A stretch of 6,553 nt of DNA from Clostridia bacterium. Its GTDB lineage: Bacteria; Bacillota; Clostridia; CAKSNL01; HGM11501. The stretch is from positions 260 through 6,812 of the forward strand of contig JAUNRD010000101.1 of the NCBI GenBank assembly GCA_030535815.1. The letters run 5' to 3'. Below the pieces are notes generated by a model that ran no database searches, had not been told where the DNA came from, and saw only the letters and a list, made by a program, of their open reading frames with translations. Shown in pieces: positions 1-6,357 of this stretch. Made by a program: the position numbers and the translations under genes. How positions within the stretch are numbered: position 1 is the stretch's first letter; each line of letters begins with the position of its first letter.

Positions 1-531
1 GGAAAATGTGTATTTATTGAATATGACCTTGGAATAGGAAATATGCTTTCTCCGATTTACAGCCTTCTCTTCGACCTTGCGATTAAAGAGGCGCTTTGCA
101 GGAAAAAAAGTGAAGGAAATGTGTATTTTATCACAGATGAATTCAGTCTTATACCGAATCTTCAGCATGTTGATGACGCGGTTAATTTCGGAAGAAGTTT
201 AGGTGTTAAATTTATGCTTGGAATACAGAATATCGATCAGGTATTTGAAAATTACGGAGAAAACAGAGCGCGAAGCCTGCTTTCCGGATTTTTAACATCG
301 GTGTGCTTCCGTGTAAATGACTGCAACTCAAAAGAGTTCATTAAAAATCTTTTTGGTGTTAACAGAAAAAAAGAAATTTATATGGCATCCGTGCAAGGAC
401 GCGGAATAGTGGAAAACGTAAGGGATTCCAATGTTGTTGAAGATTGGGACATCACAAGATTGCAGCTTGGGCAGGCGATAATAGGGTTGCCGGGACAAGA
501 ACCGTTTGTTTTCCAGTTTAAGAAAGTATAA
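1..531 (+). CDS. Type IV secretion/conjugation coupling protein (VirD4/TraG/TraD-like), C-terminal part, 5' end outside the window
   Basis: The frame is open from base 1, giving 176 visible residues ending in TAA. The ATG at 43 is internal, because the codons before it (KCVFIEYDLGIGN) fit the family and no ribosome binding site precedes it. The stretch LSPIYSLLFDLAIKEAL is typical of the region before the Walker B strand. FITDEF, with D46-E47 of the visible part, matches the Walker B hydrophobic-D-E signature. It is followed by the family pattern of an arginine-serine-glycine turn (GRSLGVKF) and a glutamine-containing strand (GIQNIDQVFENYGE). The end, GQAIIGLPGQEPFVFQF, is also usual for this group. 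In the family, such inner-membrane hexameric ATPases bring relaxase-DNA complexes to a type IV secretion channel. The Walker A motif and membrane anchor would lie upstream of the window. A terminator starts two bases after the stop, so this is the last gene of its transcript. Family assignment is firm; the element it belongs to is inferred. Confidence 0.85.
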   Translation, partial: GKCVFIEYDLGIGNMLSPIYSLLFDLAIKEALCRKKSEGNVYFITDEFSLIPNLQHVDDAVNFGRSLGVKFMLGIQNIDQVFENYGENRARSLLSGFLTSVCFRVNDCNSKEFIKNLFGVNRKKEIYMASVQGRGIVENVRDSNVVEDWDITRLQLGQAIIGLPGQEPFVFQFKKV

Positions 532-532
532 C

Positions 533-564
533 AAAAACGGTCTTTCTTTTGAAAGACCGTTTTT
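533..564 (+). terminator. Rho-independent terminator of the coupling-protein operon
   Basis: A perfect 14-bp inverted repeat (AAAAACGGTCTTTC at 533-546, GAAAGACCGTTTTT at 551-564) encloses a TTTT loop. The right arm ends in a run of five T. It lies directly behind the TAA of the coupling protein. The A/T ends are symmetric, so it could work in both directions, but only the plus-strand gene ends here. Any expression of the next gene from the upstream operon would need read-through. Confidence 0.85.
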
Positions 565-570
565 ATTATG

Positions 571-586
571 AAAGGAAAAATAAATA
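571..586 (+). promoter_or_regulatory. Shine-Dalgarno site that points to an ATA codon as the original start of the next gene
   Basis: AAAGGA at 571-576 is followed by a 7-nt spacer and then ATA at 584-586, in frame with the long reading frame whose first ATG is at 614. An in-frame TAA sits directly before it at 581-583. The ATG at 614 instead has GGAGGA abutting it with no spacer, which is a poor geometry. The ten codons 584-613 read IRFSGGIGGG, a plausible N-terminus. The simplest reading is that an ATG here became ATA. Rare AUA initiation or a base error in the sequence are the alternatives. Confidence 0.5.
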
Positions 587-613
587 CGTTTCTCCGGTGG
601 TATTGGCGGAGGA

Positions 614-1666
614 ATGGTTAGTGTATATCAGGGCTTTAAGAATAAAAGTGCCGGCGACGACATTAATTACCGAGGAAACACAAAGGACCTTATTGACAAG
701 GGCCTTACGGCACCTGAAGGAAGCAGAACATATGAAAATGCAGTTGAGGCTGCAGAAAAGTTCCTAGACAATGAAAAAGCCCCTTCCGAAGAAGTAGCGG
801 AGAGCATCGATGCTGCAGGGTGGCAGGTTGAAGACATTAACAAGGACGGTTTATTGCTTGATGCCGAGTATGCAATTATATGCTCTGAAAACGCCCATGA
901 TGTATGCGGTGAAATTGTTAGAGGAATTAACAGGCTTGTTCCCGGTGCATTTGGGTATAGTGCAGAGGAAATTTCTGAAATTAAGTCAATATGGCAGAGG
1001 GCATATAATGATCCTGAAGGATACAGCGCAGAACTTGAAGCGAAAAAGGCGGAAAGTGATAGATGGAACGTACCTGAAAACGGTGAAACTGTTTCTGAGA
1101 GAGCAGAAACGTCCATTGAAAAGTCGCTTAAGAAGCATATGGGAATTGAGGAAGGGGAAAAGACACCTCATCCACCGCAAGCGGTCCCCCTTCCCCTCGA
1201 GGGGAAGGCTCAAAAGAGCATTGACGAAGTGACGGCGGAAATGACAGCGGAGCACCGTGAGATGCTTAAGACCAAGAGTAAAGCGGACTTTGATGCGCTG
1301 AAGGGCACAGAGAAGCTTAAAGCTGCAGGTGTCACAGGCATAACGGGAAGTGTGGGGCTTTACGGCCATACGGAGCAGGCAATAGAGCAGAAGCAGGGAA
1401 CGAGAGAAACCCAGAAAGCCATAAGAGAGGTTGAGAGGGTTCTTTCTCCCGATGAGATTAAGTTTGCAAAGCTTGTTAACCGTGGGGAGATTGACGCCAA
1501 ATATGTTCCCGAGAGCCTTCGCCGAGACCTGATTTTAGACCTTGCAGAAATGTATAAAGCACAGGACGGTTTTAAGGCGGCAAAAAAGCTGATAAACAAA
1601 AGTTTATCAGCTTTTTACTTAGCCTATAAATGCACCTGCGGCAACCAATTTTTCCTGAATAAGTGA
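614..1666 (+). CDS. Unrecognised charged, helix-rich protein of a putative conjugative element; probably decaying
   Basis: I do not recognise a family. From the ATG at 614 the frame gives 350 residues; from the ATA at 584 it gives 360. The protein has no signal peptide or membrane segment and is rich in E, K, A and D. Residues 43-70 and 205-235 look helical, and 265-325 (REVERVLSPDEIKFAKLVNR through EMYKAQDGFKAAKKL) looks like a compact helical domain. Residues about 184-199 (TPHPPQAVPLPLEGKA) break this pattern because they are encoded by an inserted palindromic element. At the 3' end the frame passes through a hairpin terminator and finishes 48 bases inside the opposing oxidoreductase gene. 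The last 25 or so residues are therefore probably not native; a one-base change in the A6 run at 1582-1587 would end the protein at tandem TGA TAA (1590-1595). It follows a conjugative coupling protein but is separated from it by a terminator, and no promoter of its own is evident. It could be a pseudogene. Confidence 0.6.
   Translation: MVSVYQGFKNKSAGDDINYRGNTKDLIDKGLTAPEGSRTYENAVEAAEKFLDNEKAPSEEVAESIDAAGWQVEDINKDGLLLDAEYAIICSENAHDVCGEIVRGINRLVPGAFGYSAEEISEIKSIWQRAYNDPEGYSAELEAKKAESDRWNVPENGETVSERAETSIEKSLKKHMGIEEGEKTPHPPQAVPLPLEGKAQKSIDEVTAEMTAEHREMLKTKSKADFDALKGTEKLKAAGVTGITGSVGLYGHTEQAIEQKQGTRETQKAIREVERVLSPDEIKFAKLVNRGEIDAKYVPESLRRDLILDLAEMYKAQDGFKAAKKLINKSLSAFYLAYKCTCGNQFFLNK
1164..1211 (+). 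repeat. REP-like palindromic element inserted in frame within the unknown gene
   Basis: The 48-bp stretch contains two adjacent hairpins. ACCGC at 1174-1178 pairs with GCGGT at 1181-1185 around AA, and CCTTCCCCTCGAGGGGAAGG at 1189-1208 is a perfect 20-bp palindrome. The order CCTCATCC, short variable hairpin, CCTTCCCCT-AGGGGAAGG-CT matches my recollection of a dispersed intergenic repeat of gut Clostridia; this cannot be checked here. The length is a multiple of three, and it is read as a proline-rich 16-residue segment between two charged helical stretches. The boundaries are approximate. Confidence 0.75.
1583..1616. terminator. Bidirectional Rho-independent terminator between converging genes
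   Basis: A perfect 15-bp inverted repeat (AAAAAGCTGATAAAC at 1583-1597, GTTTATCAGCTTTTT at 1602-1616) encloses an AAAA loop. It has A-runs on the left and T-runs on the right, so transcripts from either strand end in U. It lies 2 bp past the TAA of the minus-strand oxidoreductase (stop at 1621-1619) and most clearly serves that gene. It falls inside the plus-strand reading frame that ends at 1666, which argues that this frame has lost its original stop. Confidence 0.85.
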
Positions 1667-2869
1667 AACATCTGCATCAATGGCGTTACAGCCCTTTTCC
1701 TTGCAAATGGCTGCCGCTATACCTGCCGCCTGACCGAGGGTTGCACAAACAGGCATAATTCTGTAGGATGCCTGTGCTTCAAAGGTTGAGGAAATACATC
1801 TTCCTGCCACAAGCAGGTTTTTGATTTCCTTAGGAATCAAAGAACGGTAGGGAATTGTGTAGTATTCGCCCGGACCGAAGAAATAGTGGCTTGTTCCGCT
1901 TCCGTCAGGAGAATGAATGTCAATTTCATAGTTGCTTGCCGCAATTCTGTCGGGGAATTTTGTGAGGGACTTTAAGTCATCTGTATTTAAGATATATTCC
2001 CCCTGAATCTGTCGGCTCTGACGGACACCTATTTCGGGAGCCGTGGAGAGGAGTGTTGCGTTTTCGCATCCTCTTGCATTTTCTTTGAGGAACTTAAACA
2101 TTTCATACACCTGAAGTCTCGCCTCTCTTTCTGCAGCGGAAACATCAAATGCGTCAACGGGACATTTCTTAATTACTCTTGTGGTATTGAAATGAACAAC
2201 TCCGTCAGACTCATAGGGGAAGAGAAGAATGTTTTCTCTGGGGTTTAATGTTTTGCCTTCTGCCAGAAGCTTCATATAAAGCTCGTTGGCTTCCTTCTGG
2301 GCATCTAAGTCAAACTTTTCTTTATCGATTCCCGCAAGGCGGAAGCAAAGTGTCATAGGCTGACACTGATGGTCGGTTTCCCTTCCTATATTGTAGGAGC
2401 ATCCGCTTAAAACAGAAAGGTCGGCATCACCCGTTGCATCAATGAAATAGGATGCGCTTAAGGTGATAGGACCGCCTTTTGTGGAAACGGTAACACTTTC
2501 TATTTTATCGTCTTTTGCGGAAACAGAAGAAAGGTAAGCGTGGAAAAGCACCTTTACGCCGGCTTTTTCACACATATCGTCAAACACAAGCTTTAATATT
2601 TCCTCGCTGAAGGTTACACGGTTTTTGGCAAGGCCACCCATCTTATCAAGGTTATCTAAAATTTCGGCAAATATACCGTCAGAAATTTTTCTCACTTCAC
2701 CGTCTATTTTTACTTTGTAGGGCATAAACGGGTTAACATAGGCGTTGCACGCCGCGCCGCCCAGGGAGCCTCCCTTTTCAATCAAGAGTACGGAAAGACC
2801 GCATCTTGCCGCACTGACTGCTGCAGATACACCTGCAAAGCCACCGCCGGCCACTATCAGATCATACAT
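1619..2869 (-). CDS. FAD-dependent oxidoreductase (FAD_oxidored / PF12831-like)
   Basis: The 416-residue protein has an N-terminal Rossmann dinucleotide fold. AGGGFAG (residues 7-13) carries the GxGxxG pattern with G8, G10 and G13, and E31 at the end of the second strand is placed to bind the FAD ribose. YFIDATGDADLSVLSG (141-156) is the second FAD-contact motif characteristic of this family. NLLVAGRCISSTFEAQASYR (351-370) followed by a GQAAGIAAA helix (379-387) is the C-terminal FAD-binding segment. The length is normal and no signal peptide or membrane segment is seen, so it should be a soluble cytoplasmic flavoprotein. The substrate cannot be inferred; relatives are usually annotated only as FAD-dependent oxidoreductases. 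The start is well supported: AAAGGGG lies 7 nt upstream of the ATG. It is 72 bp downstream of asnB on the same strand but has its own promoter at 2898-2926, and it ends at the terminator at 1583-1616. Confidence 0.88.
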   Translation of the reverse strand: MYDLIVAGGGFAGVSAAVSAARCGLSVLLIEKGGSLGGAACNAYVNPFMPYKVKIDGEVRKISDGIFAEILDNLDKMGGLAKNRVTFSEEILKLVFDDMCEKAGVKVLFHAYLSSVSAKDDKIESVTVSTKGGPITLSASYFIDATGDADLSVLSGCSYNIGRETDHQCQPMTLCFRLAGIDKEKFDLDAQKEANELYMKLLAEGKTLNPRENILLFPYESDGVVHFNTTRVIKKCPVDAFDVSAAEREARLQVYEMFKFLKENARGCENATLLSTAPEIGVRQSRQIQGEYILNTDDLKSLTKFPDRIAASNYEIDIHSPDGSGTSHYFFGPGEYYTIPYRSLIPKEIKNLLVAGRCISSTFEAQASYRIMPVCATLGQAAGIAAAICKEKGCNAIDADVSLIQEKLVAAGAFIG

Positions 2870-2897
2870 AATAACACCCCTTTATTTTGTTAAGCTA

Positions 2898-2926
2898 AAT
2901 ATAGCAAAAAAAGGGCGAAAAGTCAA
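2898..2926 (-). promoter_or_regulatory. SigA/sigma-70-type promoter for the FAD oxidoreductase
   Basis: Read on the minus strand, TTGACT (2926-2921) and TATATT (2903-2898) are separated by exactly 17 bp. Each hexamer differs from consensus at one position. The expected transcription start is near 2891, giving a leader of about 20 nt that still contains the AAAGGGG ribosome binding site. The promoter lies in the short gap after the asnB stop, so the oxidoreductase can be transcribed separately. I see no convincing terminator for asnB here, so read-through is also possible. Confidence 0.75.
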
Positions 2927-2941
2927 TGCAAAAATGCGGAT

Positions 2942-4771
2942 TTATAAGGAAAATCTGACGCCGTAATAGTCTGCCCAGTAGTCGAACTGAATGAGCCAGG
3001 CGATAAGCTGAGGCTTACCCATAAGCTGACCGAACCAGGTGACATTTTCCTCCGTCATCAGCTCTTTAAGCATTTTATCGTCAAGTACTTCCGTGAGAAT
3101 TCCGCCTTTTTTAAGGCGGTAGCGTAGCATTGATGTTACGATTTTTTCATATAAAGGATTATGCGTTTTTGGGTAAGGGCTTTTCTTTCTGCCGTATATT
3201 TCTAAGGGGAGATAATCCTTCATGGCGTTTCGGAGAAGAGCCTTTTCAACATTGTTTTCAAATTTTATTTTCCAGGGAACGTTATAGATATATTCAAGTA
3301 TCCTATGGTCGGCAAAGGGGACTCTTACCTCAAGTCCGCTTGCCATACTCATTCTGTCTTTACGCTCCAATAGCGATGTCATAAAATAACCCGTGCTTAA
3401 AACCGTGGCAATTCTTGCTGTTTTATCCTCGGGAGAATCCGAGTCGAGCATCGGAACGCTTTCTATGGATTTTTTATATACATCCTTTATATAGAGGAAG
3501 CCCTCATCCTTTTTGGCAAAAGAATCCTTGAAAAGATTTATTCTTGCAAAGGGCGAATGAATCCAGGGGAAAAAGCCGGACTCAAGCATTTCTTTACGGT
3601 AAAACCAGGGATAACCGCCGAAAATTTCATCCGAGCACTCACCGCTTAAAGCTACGGTATGCCTCTTTTTCACCTGACGGCAGAAGTAGAAAAGGGAAGA
3701 GTCAATATCTGCCTGCCCGGGAATATCCCGTGCAACGGTGGCGTTTAAGAGTGATGATGCCACAAGTCCGGTGGGGGCGGTAAGAACGGTATGGTCAGTT
3801 CCTAAAAATTCTGCCATAAATATGGCATATTCGTCATCAGACTGGGGCTGGAACAAACTTTTTTCAAAGTTTTCCTTGTTGTCTTCATATTCGAAGGAAT
3901 AGGTTGAAAGCTTTTTTTCGCTTTTTGCACATTCCTTTGCCGCAACGGCTGTGATGACCGAAGAGTCCAGTCCGCCTGATAGGAAGGTACAAAGTGGCAC
4001 ATCACTTTTAAGCTGTCGTCCTATAGCGTCTTCTAAAAGGAAGCGGGTGTGCTCTATTGCTTCATCGCGGCTTTCCGTAAAGGATTCCGCCTTGAGGTGC
4101 CAGTAAGGCTTTATCTTTATGCCGCGTTCGGTGAAAGTGCCACAATGGGCAGGTTTCAATTCAGCAATGTCTGCGAAAATTCCGCTTCCTGATATTTTGC
4201 AGGGAGACATGAACAGAAGCTGCCATAAGCCTTCTCTGTTTACTGAGGCGGAAACTGAGGGATGGGAGAGCAAGGCTTTTATTTCCGATGCAAAAATAAA
4301 GGATGTATCCTTAAGTGAGAAGAAAAAAGGCTTTATGCCGAAGCGGTCACGGGCAAAAAAGAGCTTTCTTTCTTTTTCATCGGATATGGTAAAGGCAAAA
4401 ATTCCATTCAGATATTTCGGAGCATCTTCGCCGTAAACTATGTAAGAAACAAGAACAACCTCTGTGTCGCAATTGGTATTGAAGGAAAAGCCCTGCATTT
4501 CAAATTCATGCCTTAGTTCATCGGTGTTATATATTTCGCCGTTATAAACGATGCTGTATACGTTTCCTTTGTATTTAATGGTCATGGGTTGATGGCCTTT
4601 TTCTACATCCATAACCGCCAGTCGGTTATGGTGCAGTATAGAAAAATCATTTTTTATTATATCGCTGTCATCGGGGCCTCGCATTTTCATAGTAGCGCCC
4701 ATTTTCAATGCGGCAGTTTCATCCAGTGAATAAGGTGCGTGAAAATCTGCAATTCCTGCTATTGAACACAT
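2942..4771 (-). CDS. asnB: Asparagine synthetase, glutamine-hydrolysing
   Basis: This 609-residue enzyme converts aspartate to asparagine using ATP and glutamine-derived ammonia, in the cytoplasm. The N-terminal class II glutaminase domain starts with MCSIAGIADF, so Cys2 becomes the N-terminal nucleophile once Met is removed. It continues with RGPDDS (31-36), R50-L51 in HHNRLAVMD, YNGEIYN (76-82), CDTEVV (101-106) and RDRFGIKP (141-148). The synthetase domain has the pyrophosphate loop SGGLDSS (265-271), ALSGECSDEIFGGY (374-387) and EVRVPFADHR (481-490). The length fits the roughly 600-residue clostridial/bacillary type rather than the 554-residue E. coli AsnB. Ser3 replaces the more usual Gly, and C379 lies in the SGExxDE motif; both look tolerable. 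The start is firm: AAAGGAGGAA precedes the ATG at optimal spacing. A TATAAT on the minus strand at 4857-4852 could be its -10 box, but no good -35 accompanies it. It is divergent from the L,D-transpeptidase gene. Confidence 0.95.
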   Translation of the reverse strand: MCSIAGIADFHAPYSLDETAALKMGATMKMRGPDDSDIIKNDFSILHHNRLAVMDVEKGHQPMTIKYKGNVYSIVYNGEIYNTDELRHEFEMQGFSFNTNCDTEVVLVSYIVYGEDAPKYLNGIFAFTISDEKERKLFFARDRFGIKPFFFSLKDTSFIFASEIKALLSHPSVSASVNREGLWQLLFMSPCKISGSGIFADIAELKPAHCGTFTERGIKIKPYWHLKAESFTESRDEAIEHTRFLLEDAIGRQLKSDVPLCTFLSGGLDSSVITAVAAKECAKSEKKLSTYSFEYEDNKENFEKSLFQPQSDDEYAIFMAEFLGTDHTVLTAPTGLVASSLLNATVARDIPGQADIDSSLFYFCRQVKKRHTVALSGECSDEIFGGYPWFYRKEMLESGFFPWIHSPFARINLFKDSFAKKDEGFLYIKDVYKKSIESVPMLDSDSPEDKTARIATVLSTGYFMTSLLERKDRMSMASGLEVRVPFADHRILEYIYNVPWKIKFENNVEKALLRNAMKDYLPLEIYGRKKSPYPKTHNPLYEKIVTSMLRYRLKKGGILTEVLDDKMLKELMTEENVTWFGQLMGKPQLIAWLIQFDYWADYYGVRFSL

Positions 4772-4818
4772 AAAAATTCCTCCTTTTGATTAAGTTTATG
4801 CAAAAAGGGATAAAATGG

Positions 4819-4845
4819 TTAAAAAGCTTGACTTTGCCTTTTTAA
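4819..4845. repeat. Inverted repeat around the -35 box in the asnB/transpeptidase divergent spacer
   Basis: TTAAAAAG at 4819-4826 and CTTTTTAA at 4838-4845 form perfect 8-bp arms separated by 11 bp. The 11-bp centre contains the TTGACT -35 hexamer of the rightward promoter. It could be a regulator site shared by the two divergent genes. The arms are A/T-rich, so chance is a real alternative. Confidence 0.35.
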
Positions 4846-4856
4846 AATGTTATTAT
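4828..4856 (+). promoter_or_regulatory. SigA-type promoter for the L,D-transpeptidase gene
   Basis: TTGACT (4828-4833) and TATTAT (4851-4856) are separated by 17 bp, each one mismatch from consensus. The predicted start near 4863 gives a leader of about 27 nt, which contains AGAGG at 4876-4880, nine bases before the ATG at 4890. This is the only good plus-strand promoter in the 118-bp divergent spacer. Confidence 0.75.
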
Positions 4857-4889
4857 ATAGTTTAATGAACATTAGAGAGGATTGATCAG

Positions 4890-6158
4890 ATGAAAAGAGT
4901 ATTATCCCTTTTGATTGCAATTGCTGCTGTTTGCAGTACCGGAATAATAGCGTTGGCAACGGAAGGAGAAGCTGTTTCTGAGGTTGTGGCTGAAGAGTCT
5001 GCTGCAGTTTCGGAATATGTGGCAACACCTGTGACGCTCAAAAAGCAGAATGAGGTTCTGTTCCATGCTGAGATAAACAGCACTGAGAAAAAGGAAAGAC
5101 ATTTTGCCTTTCTGCTTTACGCTTGCGACGGACAGACAGAACTGGGAAGAAAATATATTAATACGAAGAATTGGGAGACAAGTTTTAATATTGAATTTTC
5201 CGTTCCTGAGTATAATATCGGAGAAAAGTTCATAATAAAGCTTTTCTCGGATAATGCTGAACTTATATATAACGGATTGTCAGGTAAGGAGGCTATTCTT
5301 GAAACATATGTTACATCTGATGAGGCTGGAAACATTGTATATCAGACAGCTTTTTACGGAGAGATAAGGCCTTATGATGAAAAAATCGTTAAGATAAAAG
5401 TTGAAAATAACACTATAAATACCGATTACAGAGTTTTCGGAAACGAAATTTATGTAAGCGAGGACTTTATAAAGGAACTTAACGTTTCTGTAACCAGGAA
5501 TAAAGATTCGTGGACATTAAAATCCCAGACAAAGAACTTTTATATGAATTTCTACAAGGACAACATTTACGCTACAAGAAATTCGGAAGGCTATAATCTT
5601 AACTATCCTGTGTATGAAGAAAACGGAAAAGCTTTTCTTCCTCTTTACGATATAGCTGTATATTTTGCTTGCTCCTACAGTGAGTCCGGAGAAAGCGAAA
5701 GAATTATATCAATGAAAAAATCCTATTACAGCAAGGATACTACCAAGGAAAAATTTGTAAACAGCAGTGGAGTCTCAAGCAGAACCAATTATCTTATATG
5801 GATATCAAAGAGCACTTATACGGTAAATGTATTTACAGGTTCAAAGGGTAACTGGCATCTTTATAAGTCCTATCCCTGTGCTTTGGGTGCACCCAGAACT
5901 CCTACCATTGAAGGTCAGTTTGAATATATTGAGCGTCTTAACAGATGGTCATATGCAAACTATTATTGCGGCCCTGTTATGAGATTCCATAACGGTTATG
6001 CGCTTCACTCTACGCTGATAAGATATAACGGTACACCCTATGATGACAGAGTAGGGGTTAATATTTCTCTTGGATGTATAAGACTTCATCCTGCCGATAT
6101 ACAGGAGCTTGTAAGTTTTATCCCCTTTAAGACAAGAATTTATATAACAGCGAAATAA
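4890..6158 (+). CDS. Exported L,D-transpeptidase (YkuD fold) with N-terminal signal peptide and accessory domains
   Basis: The protein has 422 residues. Residues 1-23 form a signal peptide: K2-R3, a hydrophobic stretch from V4 to about I20, and an ALA cleavage motif at 21-23. There is no lipobox, so it should be secreted or wall-associated. An acidic low-complexity linker (24-45) follows. Residues about 50-160 form a probable beta-rich domain I do not recognise. Residues about 165-275 (VKIKVENNTI through NGKAFLPLYDIAVYF) resemble the copper amine oxidase N-terminal-like repeats found in Firmicute surface proteins. The catalytic domain spans about 298-422, with H373 in ALHSTL and the signature S393-L-G-C396-I-R398. 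In this family the Cys forms an acyl intermediate with a tetrapeptide stem and makes 3-3 peptidoglycan cross-links. The catalytic residues are intact. The start is supported by AGAGG nine bases upstream and by the signal peptide. It is monocistronic, with its own promoter and a terminator just after the stop. Confidence 0.9.
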   Translation: MKRVLSLLIAIAAVCSTGIIALATEGEAVSEVVAEESAAVSEYVATPVTLKKQNEVLFHAEINSTEKKERHFAFLLYACDGQTELGRKYINTKNWETSFNIEFSVPEYNIGEKFIIKLFSDNAELIYNGLSGKEAILETYVTSDEAGNIVYQTAFYGEIRPYDEKIVKIKVENNTINTDYRVFGNEIYVSEDFIKELNVSVTRNKDSWTLKSQTKNFYMNFYKDNIYATRNSEGYNLNYPVYEENGKAFLPLYDIAVYFACSYSESGESERIISMKKSYYSKDTTKEKFVNSSGVSSRTNYLIWISKSTYTVNVFTGSKGNWHLYKSYPCALGAPRTPTIEGQFEYIERLNRWSYANYYCGPVMRFHNGYALHSTLIRYNGTPYDDRVGVNISLGCIRLHPADIQELVSFIPFKTRIYITAK

Positions 6159-6159
6159 T

Positions 6160-6192
6160 AAAAAACCTGCGGGACATTCCCGCAGGTTTTTT
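6160..6192 (+). terminator. Rho-independent terminator of the L,D-transpeptidase gene
   Basis: A perfect 15-bp inverted repeat (AAAAAACCTGCGGGA at 6160-6174, TCCCGCAGGTTTTTT at 6178-6192) has a CAT loop, a GC-rich core and a run of six T. It begins one base after the TAA stop and insulates the next promoter region. Confidence 0.92.
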
Positions 6193-6234
6193 GCGGTAAA
6201 ACGAAAAGCATAGAGGGGTATGCAGTGGAAAAAG

Positions 6235-6248
6235 GTTAACCGGTTAAC
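6235..6248. promoter_or_regulatory. 14-bp perfect palindrome, candidate operator
   Basis: GTTAACCGGTTAAC is fully self-complementary with a central CpG, the symmetry typical of LacI-family operators. It lies in non-coding DNA, centred about 110 bp upstream of the expected start of the promoter at 6318-6346. The regulator is unknown, and the assignment rests on symmetry alone. Confidence 0.45.
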
Positions 6249-6317
6249 AAAAACTTACGATGTAAAACGAAGACAATGCTTGCATATATGAAGCTTGAAA
6301 TCAGCAATATACGTTTG

Positions 6318-6346
6318 TTGACAACTTCGGATATTCGAGATATAAT
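6318..6346 (+). promoter_or_regulatory. Exact-consensus sigma-70/SigA promoter
   Basis: TTGACA (6318-6323) and TATAAT (6341-6346) match both consensus hexamers exactly with the ideal 17-bp spacer. The expected start is near 6353, giving a leader of about 64 nt to the ATG at 6417. The spacer itself carries an imperfect palindrome, TCGGATATTCGA (6327-6338), with 10 of 12 positions symmetric. A promoter this strong usually needs control; candidate operators flank it. Confidence 0.8.
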
Positions 6347-6357
6347 ATAAACTGGAA

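Noticed and set aside
549..767. 72-codon plus-strand reading frame starting inside the terminator loop
   Set aside because: It begins in the hairpin, has no ribosome binding site and overlaps the better-supported frame from 584/614.
667..1369. Several long reading frames (minus 667-1116, plus 810-1232, minus 986-1369) over the unknown gene
   Set aside because: They are shadows of the 614-1666 frame, with Ser/Arg/Leu-rich translations and no start signals. The plus frame 810-1232 might matter only if the gene were frameshifted, but the 614 frame reads coherently throughout.
4772..4889. T-box or other amino-acid riboswitch upstream of asnB
   Set aside because: The spacer is only 118 bp, shared with a divergent promoter, and shows no specifier stem or T-box core followed by a terminator.
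6208..6223. GCATA/TATGC hairpin with a GAGGGG loop, a possible ribosome-binding-site sequestering switch
   Set aside because: The stem has only five mostly A/T pairs, and the ATG it contains opens only a 23-codon frame.
6220..6291. Small plus-strand frame MQWKKVNRLTK... and the idea that 6220-6553 is one gene broken by an extra A (6264-6267) and a TGA at 6296
   Set aside because: It needs two lesions to join with the frame open from 6299, its GAGGGG lies only one base before the ATG, and the region is better explained as promoter and operators. Not excluded.
6296..6298. TGA read as a sense codon (alternative genetic code)
   Set aside because: Tryptophan is encoded by TGG in all clear genes, and the single TGA occurs in non-coding DNA.
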